In this document: positions 18,856-28,223 of the stretch, in pieces | How the letters are laid out: every line of letters begins with the position of its first letter | Position numbering within the stretch: the stretch's first letter is position 1 | Assembly: GCF_028446585.1 (NCBI RefSeq) | Contig: NZ_JAPFQL010000048.1 | Span: 1 to 64,000 of the forward strand | Length of the DNA stretch: 64,000 bases | Direction: 5' to 3' | From: Intrasporangium calvum | GTDB lineage: Bacteria; Actinomycetota; Actinomycetes; Actinomycetales; Dermatophilaceae | Position numbers and translations under genes: made by a program | Notes under the pieces: model-generated | Told to the model about the DNA's origin: nothing | Database searches by the model: none | What the model saw: the letters and a program-made list of their open reading frames with translations, nothing else

Positions 18856-19232
18856 GCGGCCGAGTGTCGCAGACCACCACCCGGGTTGCGCGTCGGGACG
18901 AAGGACGGTGTCCGCTCGACCGGGGGAGCTCGGAGATCGTCGGCCCTCGTGGCGGCCTCGGCACGTCCTTCAGCCACGGGCGATCCAAGGCAACGCGAGC
19001 GACCTTCATGGGCGTCGATCCTCGTGCGCGGCTGTCGTGGAAGCACACGCAAGGCCCTTGCGCCGGAGAGCGCCCGTCCCCGCAGCGCCGAGACCGGCCC
19101 TCACACCGTGGACCACCGCCATGACAGTCGGGGGTGGCTGTTTCCGGCTATCCGTCCATTCGCCCACATAGGGCTAGCGTCGCTGCGCCATGTAGAGAGA
19201 CCGCGCGGCGGCGAACGGAATGGATAGCGGTT
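18856..19232. other. stretch without a recognisable gene
   Basis: Between the HIT fragment and the VapBC promoter I see no supported gene, repeat or strong hairpin. Confidence 0.45.
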
Positions 19233-19255
19233 GATATCATCAGGTATCTAGGAGG
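19233..19255 (+). promoter_or_regulatory. vapBC operator-like repeat and ribosome site
   Basis: GATATC (19233-19238) and GGTATC (19243-19248) form an imperfect inverted repeat directly before GGAGG (19251-19255). This is where an antitoxin would bind its own promoter, and the GGAGG fixes the GTG start at 19264. Confidence 0.45.
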
Positions 19256-19263
19256 TGGTGCGC

Positions 19264-19485
19264 GTGGCTGACGTACTGATTCGCGATGTTCCAGATGCGG
19301 TGCTAGCTGGCGTGGATGCCCACGCGGCCCGACTCGGCCTCTCCCGGGCGGAGTACATTCGTCGACGTCTGGCCGCCGACGCCGCCACCGCGAACGCCCC
19401 TGTCTCCGTCGAAGATCTCCGCTCCTTCGCGGACAGGTTCGCCGACCTCACCGACGACCTGACGATGGACAACGCGTGGCGGTGA
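19264..19485 (+). CDS. vapB: VapB-type ribbon-helix-helix antitoxin
   Basis: About 73 residues. The N-terminal part ([27 protein letters not shown], given here in outline) reads as a ribbon followed by two helices, with EYIRRRLA closing the DNA-binding fold. The acidic C-terminus ([16 protein letters not shown]) would wrap the toxin. GTG codons at 19255, 19258 and 19264 are possible starts; 19264 has GGAGG eight bases upstream. It overlaps the toxin gene, the usual toxin-antitoxin arrangement. Confidence 0.8.
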   Translation: MADVLIRDVPDAVLAGVDAHAARLGLSRAEYIRRRLAADAATANAPVSVEDLRSFADRFADLTDDLTMDNAWR

Positions 19486-19886
19486 CGGACTGGCTGATCG
19501 ACAAGTCCGCCCTGGTCCGATTGGGTGCCAGTCCCGACGCCCAGGAGTGGGCCGGCCGGATCGAACGAGGCCTCGTCCGGATCACCACCATGACCCGACT
19601 GGAGGTCGGCTACTCGGCCCGGACCGCCGCCGACGCGCGGTCGGTGTTCGCCACCCCGCCGATCTCGATGATGCCAGTCGAATACCTGACGCCCGCGATC
19701 GAGGACCGGGCACTCGAGGTCCAGCTGCTGCTGGCTGACCGAGGCCGTCACCGCGCCCCGTCCATCCCGGACCTGCTCATCGCGGCCACCGCTGAGCTCG
19801 CGGGTCTGACGGTGCTCCACCTGGACAAGGACTTCGAGCTCATCGCCGACCTGACTGGCCAGCACACCGAGCGCCTCCGCCCTTGA
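19482..19886 (+). CDS. vapC: VapC-type PIN-domain ribonuclease toxin
   Basis: About 134 residues, a single PIN domain. Acidic active-site residues are visible in order: Asp in WLIDKSAL, Glu in TRLEVGY, Asp in [11 protein letters not shown] and the late Asp in LDKDFE. It would cleave RNA unless held by the upstream antitoxin. The GTG at 19482 overlaps the vapB stop (GTGA); a GTG at 19476 is the alternative. The motif set is intact, so it should be active. Confidence 0.85.
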   Translation: MTDWLIDKSALVRLGASPDAQEWAGRIERGLVRITTMTRLEVGYSARTAADARSVFATPPISMMPVEYLTPAIEDRALEVQLLLADRGRHRAPSIPDLLIAATAELAGLTVLHLDKDFELIADLTGQHTERLRP

Positions 19887-19997
19887 GGCCCTGCCACGAC
19901 CCGCGCCTATCCGGCGCTTGTTTGGCGATCGTGCGGTGGCGCGGTGGAGGGGGCCGTCCCACCCGCGACGGATGTCTCCGGGCGTCAGCGGAAACTC

Positions 19998-20912
19998 TCA
20001 GGCGGGGAACACGCCGCTGGAGAGGTACCGGTCGCCGCGGTCACAGACCACGAAGACGATCGTCGCCCCCTCGACCTCCTCGGCCACCTGCAGCGCGGTC
20101 CAGCAAGCGCCGGCCGCAGAGACCCCTCCAAAGATGCCTTCTTGGCGGGCCAGCTGGCGGGCCGTCTCCTCCGCGTCGGCCTGGGTGACCTCCACGGTCC
20201 GGTCCACCGCCGAGGGGTCGAAGATCCTCGGCACGTACTCCGGGGGCCAGGCACGGATTCCGGGGATCTTCGAGCCCTCCGCGGGCTGTGCCCCGACGAT
20301 CTGGACGCTGGGGTTGCGCGACTTCAGGAACCGCGAGACCCCGGTGATCGTGCCAGTGGTGCCCATCGCGGACACGAAGTGTGTGATCCGTCCGTCGGTC
20401 TGGCGCCACAGCTCCGGGCCTGTCCCGTCCTCGTGGGCACGGGGGTTGTCCGGGTTGCCGAACTGGTCCAGGACCCGGCCCCGGCCCTCCTGCTCCATCC
20501 GCGCGACGACGTCGCGGGCCTCTTCCATGCCGCCACGCGCCGGGGTGAGGACCAGGTCGGCTCCGTACGCCTTCATCGTCTGGATCCGCTCGGTGGAGGC
20601 GTCCTCGGGCATCACGATGATCAGCGGGTAGCCGCTGATCGCCGCCGCCATCGCCAGGCCGATCCCGGTGTTGCCGGACGTCGCTTCCAGCAGGGTGTCG
20701 CCGGGGGAGATCTCCCCGCGCTCCTCGGCGCCGCGGATCATGCTGATCGCCGGCCGGTCCTTCACCGAACCGGCCGGGTTGTTCCCCTCGAGCTTGGCGA
20801 GCAGCACGTTGCCGCGGCGTTCGTTCTCCAGCCCCGGAAGGCGCTGCAGACGCACCAGCGGCGTGCCGCCGATGACGTCCTCCATCGTGGGGTACACCGG
20901 CGGGTTGCTCAC
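19998..20912 (-). CDS. cysM: cysteine synthase (CysM-like, PLP-dependent)
   Basis: About 304 residues of the fold-type II PLP family. The PLP lysine is in AGSVKDRPA, the substrate loop is TSGNTGIG, and the phosphate-binding loop is GTTGTITG. It condenses an activated serine with sulfide or thiosulfate to make cysteine. The frame extends upstream to 21095, but those residues are Arg-rich and unlike the family. I chose the GTG at 20912 (VSNPPVYPT). It sits beside a sulfite-exporter-type permease on the same strand, consistent with sulfur metabolism. Confidence 0.88.
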   Translation of the reverse strand: MSNPPVYPTMEDVIGGTPLVRLQRLPGLENERRGNVLLAKLEGNNPAGSVKDRPAISMIRGAEERGEISPGDTLLEATSGNTGIGLAMAAAISGYPLIIVMPEDASTERIQTMKAYGADLVLTPARGGMEEARDVVARMEQEGRGRVLDQFGNPDNPRAHEDGTGPELWRQTDGRITHFVSAMGTTGTITGVSRFLKSRNPSVQIVGAQPAEGSKIPGIRAWPPEYVPRIFDPSAVDRTVEVTQADAEETARQLARQEGIFGGVSAAGACWTALQVAEEVEGATIVFVVCDRGDRYLSSGVFPA

Positions 20913-21125
20913 CCGCCGCAGTCTATGACGGCGGTCACCGAAGAACCGCAGCCGACTGCTCGACCGGGAGCCACGCCATCCGGCTCGTCGAGTACGAATA
21001 AGCGGGCGAGGGTCGTCTGCTCGTGATCGGTCCCGGCCAGCACGGCCGGAAGCCGGCGACTCCTGGACCGTCGTCGGCGCCGCCCTCGACATCACGCGCC
21101 AAGCTGCACAGCAGAGACTCGGCGG

Positions 21126-21875
21126 CTACAGAGTCACGCGAACCAAGAGGAAGACACCAGCAGCGATGCACGCCACCGCAACGATTCTCCGGAGTCCGTC
21201 GGCGTGGATCCTCGTCGCCACGGCCGCGCCCACCACGACGCCCAGTGCAGCAAGTCCTCCGAGGGCCGTCCCGAGACCCACGTCGACCAGGCCGGTCTGG
21301 AGGTAGCCGACCGACCCCGACGCCACCACCGGCAGCTGCACCGCCTGGCTCACTGCGACAGCTTTCAATGGCGCGACACCCACCGCCAGCAGGATCGGTA
21401 CGAGCAGGACCGGCCCTCCCGTTCCGGTCAGGGCAGACCCGAACCCGACGAGAGCGCCAATGACGACAAGGGCTGTGGTGCCCAGCTCGGCCCGGCCGTC
21501 TCGTACTGCACGCGGTCGCAGCTGGTGCACGCCCACGAAGAGCGTCAGCGCAGCCAGCCCCAGCAGGACGACGGGCCCCGGCAGGATGGCGTTGACGAGC
21601 GCACCGGCGAACGCCGCTGGCACGACTCCCATCGCCAGCCGCGCGAGCATGTCCCATGGCACAACACCGCGCCAGGCATAGGCGATCGTGCCGACGACAC
21701 CAGTGAAGACGAACGCCCACGTGCTGGTGGCGGTCGCCTCGCTGGCCGTCATGTCGCCCAGGGCGACGAGCCCCGGCGGAAGCAGCACGCCACCAACCCC
21801 GACCATGCCGACGAGGACGCCGACGACGACCGCGAGCACGCTAAGCACAGGCCCCACTTCACTTGTTTGTCTCAC
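21126..21875 (-). CDS. TauE/SafE (TSUP) family membrane permease
   Basis: 249 residues, hydrophobic throughout, with about eight membrane helices arranged as two similar halves; VGMVGVGGVLLPPGLV and FGSALTGTGGPVLLVP are the paired family motifs. TSUP proteins move sulfite, sulfonates, thiosulfate or other organic anions. The neighbouring cysteine synthase makes a sulfur substrate likely. The ATG at 21875 is the only good start. Confidence 0.82.
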   Translation of the reverse strand: MRQTSEVGPVLSVLAVVVGVLVGMVGVGGVLLPPGLVALGDMTASEATATSTWAFVFTGVVGTIAYAWRGVVPWDMLARLAMGVVPAAFAGALVNAILPGPVVLLGLAALTLFVGVHQLRPRAVRDGRAELGTTALVVIGALVGFGSALTGTGGPVLLVPILLAVGVAPLKAVAVSQAVQLPVVASGSVGYLQTGLVDVGLGTALGGLAALGVVVGAAVATRIHADGLRRIVAVACIAAGVFLLVRVTL

Positions 21876-21941
21876 TCATGTCCAGCAGGCTCGCGCCGGG
21901 CCATCTCTTCCAGGATCTTGCCAAAACCCTACGGACCATGC

Positions 21942-21958
21942 CGTATGCCGCTGAGCTC
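21942..21958 (+). repeat. REP-like element, single copy
   Basis: CGTATGCCGCTGAGCTC, in the gap between the TSUP gene and the demethylase operon. Confidence 0.7.
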
Positions 21959-22115
21959 GCTTCACCGCGAGAGCGCGTCCCGCGGTGGCTGAGCATGCAT
22001 CCCGCTCGCGGCTGCGATCTTCAGATGCGGCAGCTCCTGGTGATCATCAGGCCTGCCTCGGCGTGGTGGATGCCGTGCCAGTGGCCCGTCCGCTTCGATG
22101 GGCCGTGACGGTTGC

Positions 22116-24224
22116 TCAGGCGAGGGTGGATCGGGGCGCGGGGCCCGGTGGCGACCAGAGCTCGGTCACCTCGCGGCGAGGAAGGGATGCGCCCCGTCCG
22201 CCGGGCTCGGCGCCAAACTCCTCGGCGTAGCGTCGTCCCGACCACACTGCCGCGGCGATCGTGCCCGGGGCGCACGCGTCACCGATGGCCTCGACCGAGC
22301 GGAGGCTGCCATTCGCTGCGGCCGCCAGCAACTGCTGGTGAAGCGCGTCCTCAGGGAGCCTGGCAGTCACCATCACCACCGTGTCGCAGGGCAGTTCCTG
22401 CGGGGCGCCGGTGAAGACGTTCTCGATCCGGACCGAGTCGGCTGCCACGGACATCAGCACCTCGTTGGCCCGGATCCGGACACCGGAGAGGAGGAGGTCT
22501 CGCTGCACCTTCTCGACCTCCAGGGTCTGCTCAGTCCAGGCCGACGCCAACGGTGCGGGGGTCACCAGGTCGACGTCGTAGCCCTCGTGGCGCAAGAGCC
22601 CGGCCAGCACTCCACCGAGGTAGTAGTGATCGTCGTCGAAGAGCACGACCCTCCGCCCGGACGGCCGCTCCCCACGCATCAGGTGGTCCGGCGTCAGCAC
22701 CTCCGCCCCCGTGCCGATCGGGATCGGGCTCGTGTGCCACCGCGCGACCCCGTCCGCGCGCCAGGAGGAACCGGTCGCGACCACCACGTGCTCGAAGCCG
22801 AACTCCAGTACGTCGTCGGCCGAGAAGCGGCTCTCCCGGTAGATCTCCACGTTGGGCAGCCCGGCAATCGCCTGCAGTCGGTAGTCGACCACCCGGCGCC
22901 ATGCGGACAGGCCTGGGAGCGCAGCCTCCTTCACGACCCTTCCGCCCAGCTCACGAGTCGCCTCGGCCAGCACCACGTCGTAGCCACGCAGGCCGAGCGC
23001 CCGTACGGCCTCCAGCCCGGCCGGGCCGGATCCCACGACGAGGATGCGCTCCGGCGCGTGCCGGGGACGGATGCGCTCGGGGTGCCAGCCGCGCCGGAAC
23101 TCCTCCCCCATGCTCGGGTTCTGGGTGCAGCGGATCGGCGACATGGTCAGGTCGCCGGAGACACACATGTTGCAGCCGATGCACTCCCGGATCTGCGCCA
23201 GCCGTCCGTCGCGGATCTTGTTGGGCAGGAAGGGATCAGCGATCGAGGGTCGCGCTGCTCCGATCAGGTCCAGGACCCCGGAGCGGACCTGATGGACCAT
23301 CATGTCGGGCGAGGTGAACCGGCCCACCCCGACGACGGGCTTGCTGGTCAGCTGCTTCAAGCCGCGGACGAGCTGCTCCTGCCCACCCTCGGGGGAGAAG
23401 CGGGACGTGTTGGAGTCCTCCGCCCAGTCGCCCTGAACGAAGTCCCAGAGGTCCGGCAGCTCGCCGATCTCGGACAGGACCTCTTCGAGGTGCTCGCGGC
23501 GCAAGCCGTCGGGCACGTGCGGCTCTTCGACACTGATGCGGCAGGCCACCGCGGCCCTGCCCTCAGCGGCCTCGAGCGTGTCCTCGAGCAGCTCTCGCAT
23601 CAGCCTCATCCGGTTGCGCGTGCTGCCGCCGTACTCGTCCGTTCGTTGGTTGTACCTCGGCGAGAGGAAGTGCTGGGCGGTCCCCATCCCGTGCCCGGCG
23701 TAGATGTAGACCAGGTCATAGCCGGCACGCAGTGAGAGCTCCACGGCCTGACGGTGCCAACGGCGCACGTCGGCGATGTCCTCCTTGGTCATCGCGCGAG
23801 CTTGGACGGGCGGATAGCCGTAGGTCGCCACGGGCAGGTGGTGCGGCGCGAGCGGCGTCTCTCTCGTCGTCAGGTTCGGGGCGTTCAGGCCTCCGTGGAC
23901 CAGCTCGATCCCCGCCAGGGCGCCGCCTGCGTGGATCTCTGACGCGATGAGGGAGAGCGCGGGCAGGTCCTTCTCGTCCCAGGCCCGCAGCTCGATGTAG
24001 GGGGTCAGGTCCGAGGTGGGGTGGATCTCGACCTCTTCGGTGCAGACGACGCCCCAACCGCCCTCGGCCTTCGCGCGGCGCATTGCCGCCTGCGCGCTGG
24101 GGTCGCGGTATCCCATGCCGTTGCAGTGGGGCACCTGGAAGAACCTGTTCTTCGTGACCAGGGGGCCGATCTGCACCGGCTCGAAGAGGATGTCGTACGG
24201 CGAGGGACCGGGCTCGGCGCTCAT
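22116..24224 (-). CDS. dgcA: trimethylamine-dehydrogenase-like FMN/4Fe-4S/FAD oxidoreductase (DgcA-like)
   Basis: 702 residues. The N-terminal TIM barrel is of Old Yellow Enzyme type (PVQIGPLVTKNRFFQVPHCNG; YAGHGMGTAQHFLSP). A 4Fe-4S cluster segment follows (CIGCNMCVSGD), then a pyridine-nucleotide/FAD-like module (VVGSGPAGLEAVRALG). This is the architecture of trimethylamine and dimethylamine dehydrogenases and of DgcA, needed for dimethylglycine demethylation. The start overlaps the stop of the next-upstream gene by four bases. The substrate is inferred from that partner, not from the active site. Confidence 0.82.
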   Translation of the reverse strand: MSAEPGPSPYDILFEPVQIGPLVTKNRFFQVPHCNGMGYRDPSAQAAMRRAKAEGGWGVVCTEEVEIHPTSDLTPYIELRAWDEKDLPALSLIASEIHAGGALAGIELVHGGLNAPNLTTRETPLAPHHLPVATYGYPPVQARAMTKEDIADVRRWHRQAVELSLRAGYDLVYIYAGHGMGTAQHFLSPRYNQRTDEYGGSTRNRMRLMRELLEDTLEAAEGRAAVACRISVEEPHVPDGLRREHLEEVLSEIGELPDLWDFVQGDWAEDSNTSRFSPEGGQEQLVRGLKQLTSKPVVGVGRFTSPDMMVHQVRSGVLDLIGAARPSIADPFLPNKIRDGRLAQIRECIGCNMCVSGDLTMSPIRCTQNPSMGEEFRRGWHPERIRPRHAPERILVVGSGPAGLEAVRALGLRGYDVVLAEATRELGGRVVKEAALPGLSAWRRVVDYRLQAIAGLPNVEIYRESRFSADDVLEFGFEHVVVATGSSWRADGVARWHTSPIPIGTGAEVLTPDHLMRGERPSGRRVVLFDDDHYYLGGVLAGLLRHEGYDVDLVTPAPLASAWTEQTLEVEKVQRDLLLSGVRIRANEVLMSVAADSVRIENVFTGAPQELPCDTVVMVTARLPEDALHQQLLAAAANGSLRSVEAIGDACAPGTIAAAVWSGRRYAEEFGAEPGGRGASLPRREVTELWSPPGPAPRSTLA

Positions 24225-26701
24225 GACTTCACCCTGCTGCTCGACGGGTCGTAGAGGGGTCGGATGGATGCCGTGGCCGGGATGCGCTCGCAGGCGACCT
24301 CCACTTCGTACTCACGGGCGAGCAGAGCGGGGCCATCGAGTCTGCCGTGCTCGGTGGAGACGTAGCCGAGACCGAGCGGCGCGCCGATCGTGTGCCCGTA
24401 GGCCCCGGAGGTGATCCGGCCGACGATGCGCCCGTCGCTCCAGATGGGCTCGTTGTGGTAGATCAGTGGGCTGTCGTCGGGCAACCGGAACTGCATCAGC
24501 CGTTGCGGGGGGCCGCTCTCGCGTTGCGTGAGCAGCGCTTCTCTGCCGATGAACCCGCCGGGCTTGTCCCAGGCCACGGCGAACCCGAGCCCGGCCTCCA
24601 GAGGCGTCTCGTCGGTGGAGACGTCGTGACCCCAGCTTCGGTAACCCTTCTCCATGCGCAGCGAGTCGAGCGCGTGGTAGCCGCAGAGCCTGAGTCCGAA
24701 CGGGCCACCGGCATCCTCGATCGTGTCGAAGACGCCTGCAGCGAACTCCGTCGGCACGTAGAGCTCCCAGCCCAGCTCGCCGACGTACGTGATCCGGTTC
24801 GCCCGGGCACGGGCGTACCCGAGGTCGAGCACGCGGGAGGTGCCGAAGGGGAAGTGCTCGTTGTCCAGGTCGACGTCCACCAGCCCGGCGAGCAGCTCCC
24901 TCGATCTCGGACCCATGACGCTGAGGACCGCGAGGCCGGAGGTGACGTCGGTGACGATGCAGCGGGCTTCCGACGGGACGTGCGCGGTGAGCCAGGCCAG
25001 GTCCCTGGTCTGGGTCGCTGCAGCAGTGACGACCAGGAAGCGGTCCTCGGCCTCGCGCGTGACTGTCACGTCGGCCTCGATGGTGCCCCGGTCGTTGAGC
25101 CACTGGGTGTAGACGATGGACCCGACCGGGACGGCCACCTCGTTGGCGCACACCCGGTTGAGCACGCGTTCAGCATCGGGGCCCTGGACCAGGAACTTGC
25201 CGAAGGATGACAGGTCGAACAGTCCAACGCCCTCACGCACGGCCCGGTGTTCCTCGCCCGACAACGGCAGCCAGTTCTGTCGCCCGAAGCTGTACTGGTA
25301 CTCAGGCACCGTCTCGGCCGGGGCGTACCAGTTGGGCCGCTCCCACCCCGCCACCACGCCGAAGCACGCCCCTCTGCTCGCGAGGCGGTCGTGCAGAACG
25401 GAACGACGTACTCCTCGCGCCGTCTCGGGCTGGCGGTAGGGCCAGTGCATCGCATAGAGCAGCCCCAGGGTCTCGACCGTTCGGTCCCGCAGGTACGAGG
25501 CGTTGCGCTGGAACGGCATCATGCGGCGGACGTCGACGTCCCACACGTCCATCGGCGGGTGCCCGTCGATGATCCAGTCCGCCACGACCTTTCCGGCGCC
25601 GCCCGAGGACTGGATCCCGATGGAGTTGAAGCCACAGGCCAGGAAGAGACCGGCGACCTCGGGGGACTCGCCCAGCAGATAGCGATCGTCCGGGGTGAAG
25701 GACTCTGGACCGTTGAAGAACAGCTGGATCCCGGCCTGCGCCAGGGCGGGCACCCGGTGCGTGGCGCTCTCCATCATCGGCTCGAGATGGTCGAAGTCGA
25801 TGGGCAGCCGTCCGAACGAGAAGTCCTCGGGGATCACGGAGCGTCCACTCTGGTGGCGGGGGGGCCACGGCTTGGCCACGGGCTCGAACCATCCGACCAG
25901 CAGCTTGCCTGCCTCCGGTTTGACGTAGGCGTGGCCGTCCTGGTCACGCAGCACCGGCATCCGGGGCGACAGCCCCTCGATGGGTTCGGTGACCACGTAG
26001 TAGTGCTCGGCCGCGTGCAGTGGCACCGTTGCCCCCACGGCGCCGCCGAGCTCGCGGCTCCACATCCCGGCGGCGTTCACCACCACGTCGCACCTGATCC
26101 GATGGGGCTCCCCGCCCATCGAGCACTCCACCCCCACGGCCCGGCCGCCCTCGACGAGGATGCGGCTCACAGGGGTGTGCTCCCGGATGACGACGCCCGC
26201 CGCTCGGGCTCCCCGAGCCAGCGCGCGTGTCGTGTCGACCGGATTGGTCACCCCGTCGCCGGGCAGGAACACACCCCCGACGAGATCGTCCACTCGTGCC
26301 AAGGGCACCAACTCGGCGATGCCGCGCGCGTCGAGCAGCTCCACCTGCAAGCCGAAGACCCGCGCCATCGACGCCTGCCGCTTCAGCTCCTCGAAGCGCT
26401 CCGGGCCGGCGGCGACACTCACCGAGCCGGTCTGGCGGAAACCGGTCGCCTGCCCTGTCTCGGCCTCCAAGGACGCGAACAGCTCGCTGGTGTACTGCGC
26501 CAGACGGGTCAGGTTGTGCGTGGCCCGCAGCTGGCCGACCAAGCCGGCCGCGTGCCAGGTCGTACCGCTGGTCAGCTCCGCGCGCTCCAGCAGGACGACA
26601 TCAGTCACCCCGCGGCGGGCGAGGTGGTAGGCGATGCTGCAGCCCACGATCCCGCCCCCGACGATGACGACTCGCGCGCTCCCGGGCAGGTCCTGTCCCA
26701 T
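24221..26701 (-). CDS. dimethylglycine/sarcosine oxidase or dehydrogenase (FAD plus folate-binding GcvT domain)
   Basis: 826 residues, close to the 830 or so of bacterial dimethylglycine oxidase. The N-terminal DAO domain has the dinucleotide fold VIVGGGIVGCSIAYHLARRG and TSGTTWHAAGL, whose His is the usual site of covalent FAD. A middle FAO_M-like segment follows, then a C-terminal aminomethyltransferase domain that would pass the released one-carbon unit to tetrahydrofolate. AAGGAG precedes the ATG. It is the first gene of a two-gene operon behind a TetR gene. Dimethylglycine versus sarcosine is undecided. Confidence 0.87.
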   Translation of the reverse strand: MGQDLPGSARVVIVGGGIVGCSIAYHLARRGVTDVVLLERAELTSGTTWHAAGLVGQLRATHNLTRLAQYTSELFASLEAETGQATGFRQTGSVSVAAGPERFEELKRQASMARVFGLQVELLDARGIAELVPLARVDDLVGGVFLPGDGVTNPVDTTRALARGARAAGVVIREHTPVSRILVEGGRAVGVECSMGGEPHRIRCDVVVNAAGMWSRELGGAVGATVPLHAAEHYYVVTEPIEGLSPRMPVLRDQDGHAYVKPEAGKLLVGWFEPVAKPWPPRHQSGRSVIPEDFSFGRLPIDFDHLEPMMESATHRVPALAQAGIQLFFNGPESFTPDDRYLLGESPEVAGLFLACGFNSIGIQSSGGAGKVVADWIIDGHPPMDVWDVDVRRMMPFQRNASYLRDRTVETLGLLYAMHWPYRQPETARGVRRSVLHDRLASRGACFGVVAGWERPNWYAPAETVPEYQYSFGRQNWLPLSGEEHRAVREGVGLFDLSSFGKFLVQGPDAERVLNRVCANEVAVPVGSIVYTQWLNDRGTIEADVTVTREAEDRFLVVTAAATQTRDLAWLTAHVPSEARCIVTDVTSGLAVLSVMGPRSRELLAGLVDVDLDNEHFPFGTSRVLDLGYARARANRITYVGELGWELYVPTEFAAGVFDTIEDAGGPFGLRLCGYHALDSLRMEKGYRSWGHDVSTDETPLEAGLGFAVAWDKPGGFIGREALLTQRESGPPQRLMQFRLPDDSPLIYHNEPIWSDGRIVGRITSGAYGHTIGAPLGLGYVSTEHGRLDGPALLAREYEVEVACERIPATASIRPLYDPSSSRVKS

Positions 26702-26742
26702 GACGTCTCCTTGTCCCTCAGTAGCCGGTCAGGCACGGTGCC

Positions 26743-27402
26743 TCACCGGGTGACGTCGAGCAGCCGCCCGGCGACATCGATGACGATCTCGGCGGGAGCT
26801 TCCCCCCCTCCTGTCAGGTAGGAGTCCTCCAGCACGATCGGCACCGCGATGCCGTCGACGAGAGCAGTCAGCTGAAACGCCGCAAGCGCAGGGTCGACAT
26901 CGGAGCGGAACCGACCACTCTCGACCCCGCTCCGCACCACCTGCTCGACCAGGCCCCGCCAGCGCCGATACACCGCCCTGGCGTCCTCGCGCACGTCGTC
27001 GTCACGGATCGCGGTGCGCCAGTACTCGACCCACGTGCGCCACACCGGGTCGATGCGGTCCCCCTGGGCCACCCCAATGCGCAGCAACCGGCGAAGCTGC
27101 TCCCAGGGATCATCGCTGTCCCGGAGCGCAGCCGTCATCGCCTCCAGCTCCTCTTCGGCAACGTGGCCGAAGGCGGCGTGGAGCAGATCCTCACGATTGC
27201 CGAAGTAGTACTGCAGGGTGCTGACCGGCACCCCACTGGCCTCACTCACGTCGATGAACCTGGTCGCCTCGGCCCCCCGCTCAGCTATGACGTTCGCGGC
27301 AGCCCGGAGGATCTCCCCCTTGCTCCTGCCCGCGCGCCGGCGACGGCGAGCCAAGCTGCCGGCGGCCGCTGCGGAAGACGAAACCTCCATGTGTATGACC
27401 AT
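26743..27402 (-). CDS. TetR-family transcriptional regulator
   Basis: About 219 residues. The N-terminal helix-turn-helix reads RSKGEILRAAANVIAERG, then VSEASGVPVSTLQYYFGNRED. The remainder is the helical ligand domain. The frame is open to 27465; ATGs at 27402 and 27390 are better, neither has a clear ribosome site, and the mRNA may be leaderless. An inverted repeat abuts the start. It lies directly upstream of and co-directional with the demethylase operon, so it probably controls that operon. Confidence 0.85.
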   Translation of the reverse strand: MVIHMEVSSSAAAAGSLARRRRRAGRSKGEILRAAANVIAERGAEATRFIDVSEASGVPVSTLQYYFGNREDLLHAAFGHVAEEELEAMTAALRDSDDPWEQLRRLLRIGVAQGDRIDPVWRTWVEYWRTAIRDDDVREDARAVYRRWRGLVEQVVRSGVESGRFRSDVDPALAAFQLTALVDGIAVPIVLEDSYLTGGGEAPAEIVIDVAGRLLDVTR

Positions 27403-27403
27403 A

Positions 27404-27419
27404 CCGTATCGCCATACGG
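27404..27419. promoter_or_regulatory. candidate TetR operator
   Basis: CCGTAT and ATACGG, a perfect inverted repeat with a four-base spacer, directly upstream of the regulator start. Probably an autoregulatory site. Confidence 0.55.
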
Positions 27420-27512
27420 AAGGGTGTGCGAAAGCAGGGTCCGCGCGCGGACGGCACGGAGCCACGCCCGCTGGCGCACGAGATTCCGGACCAGGCGACT
27501 CGGAGGCCCGAG

Positions 27513-28163
27513 TCAGGCGAAGCTGCGGACGCCCTTGCCGGTCAGGCGCGGTGTTGCCGCCTCGGTGCGGCCGGTCAGGAGGAGCAGGATCGCGCAGATC
27601 GGGCCGGCAATCTCAGGGCCGGTTCCAACGGTCCAGTCCGCGTCGGTGGCGCTGAGCCTGAACGAGCCCAGGCGGCGCCTGGCCCCGAACGAGAAGGGCC
27701 AGCGGAGCTCCCAGACCCGAGTCGCGGCAGCGGCACCCGCGTCGGGTGGCGTGGGGAAGTCGATCCCCAGCGGGATCGCGATGTCCTGGACGTGCACCAG
27801 GATGTCCCACATGACGTTGGCGGGGTCGGCGGGCCAGGGGACCGAGCGCGACTCTGCGGTGGTCCGGAAATCCTGAATGAGCTGGGTTGGCGTGCGCGCC
27901 GCTCGACGTTGACTCGCCACGGTGTTGAATCGGGCATAGTTGCCGCGAGCCTTCACGAAGTCGACCAGCATGCTCCCCCGCGAGGGCGGTATCGGGATCA
28001 GGGTCACGTGCGCGGCAACGTCGCGCACCGTCCAGCCAGCACACAACGACGGCCGTTCCCAGTCCGCCTCGGACTGCCCCGCCAGCATGTCAGCGAGAGC
28101 CAGACGCTGCTCGGTCACCACCTGCCAACGCTGCTCGACATCGATGCTCTCTGGGGCGCCCAT
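27513..28163 (-). CDS. maleylpyruvate isomerase/mycothiol-dependent DinB-like enzyme
   Basis: About 216 residues of the DinB-like four-helix metalloenzyme group common in actinomycetes. Visible features are RPSLCAGWTVRDVAAHVTLI, where the His is the typical first metal ligand, and NVMWDILVHVQDIAIPLG with a second His. These proteins transfer or isomerise via mycothiol, or have unknown substrates. The ATG at 28163 has GGAGGAG upstream. The promoter lies within a perfect palindrome at the end of the upstream marR gene, so it is probably a MarR target. Confidence 0.75.
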   Translation of the reverse strand: MGAPESIDVEQRWQVVTEQRLALADMLAGQSEADWERPSLCAGWTVRDVAAHVTLIPIPPSRGSMLVDFVKARGNYARFNTVASQRRAARTPTQLIQDFRTTAESRSVPWPADPANVMWDILVHVQDIAIPLGIDFPTPPDAGAAAATRVWELRWPFSFGARRRLGSFRLSATDADWTVGTGPEIAGPICAILLLLTGRTEAATPRLTGKGVRSFA

Positions 28164-28193
28164 GATGCTCCTCCGGACTTCCACGACGCCTCC

Positions 28194-28223
28194 AGATTAG
28201 ACAGATAATCTGTCTAATCTCAA
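28194..28223 (-). promoter_or_regulatory. perfect 27-base palindrome overlapping a promoter and the marR stop codon
   Basis: Arms of 13 bases (AGATTAGACAGAT) flank a single central base at 28207, with no mismatch. On the minus strand TTGAGA (28218-28223) and TCTAAT (28196-28201) are 16 bases apart and could be -35 and -10. The element is AT-rich with no trailing T-run, so operator is more likely than terminator. MarR binding here would repress the downstream enzyme gene. Confidence 0.7.

Noticed and set aside
18412-19227. 271-codon + strand frame
   Set aside because: Overlaps the HIT fragment on the other strand and has random-looking Arg/Pro content.
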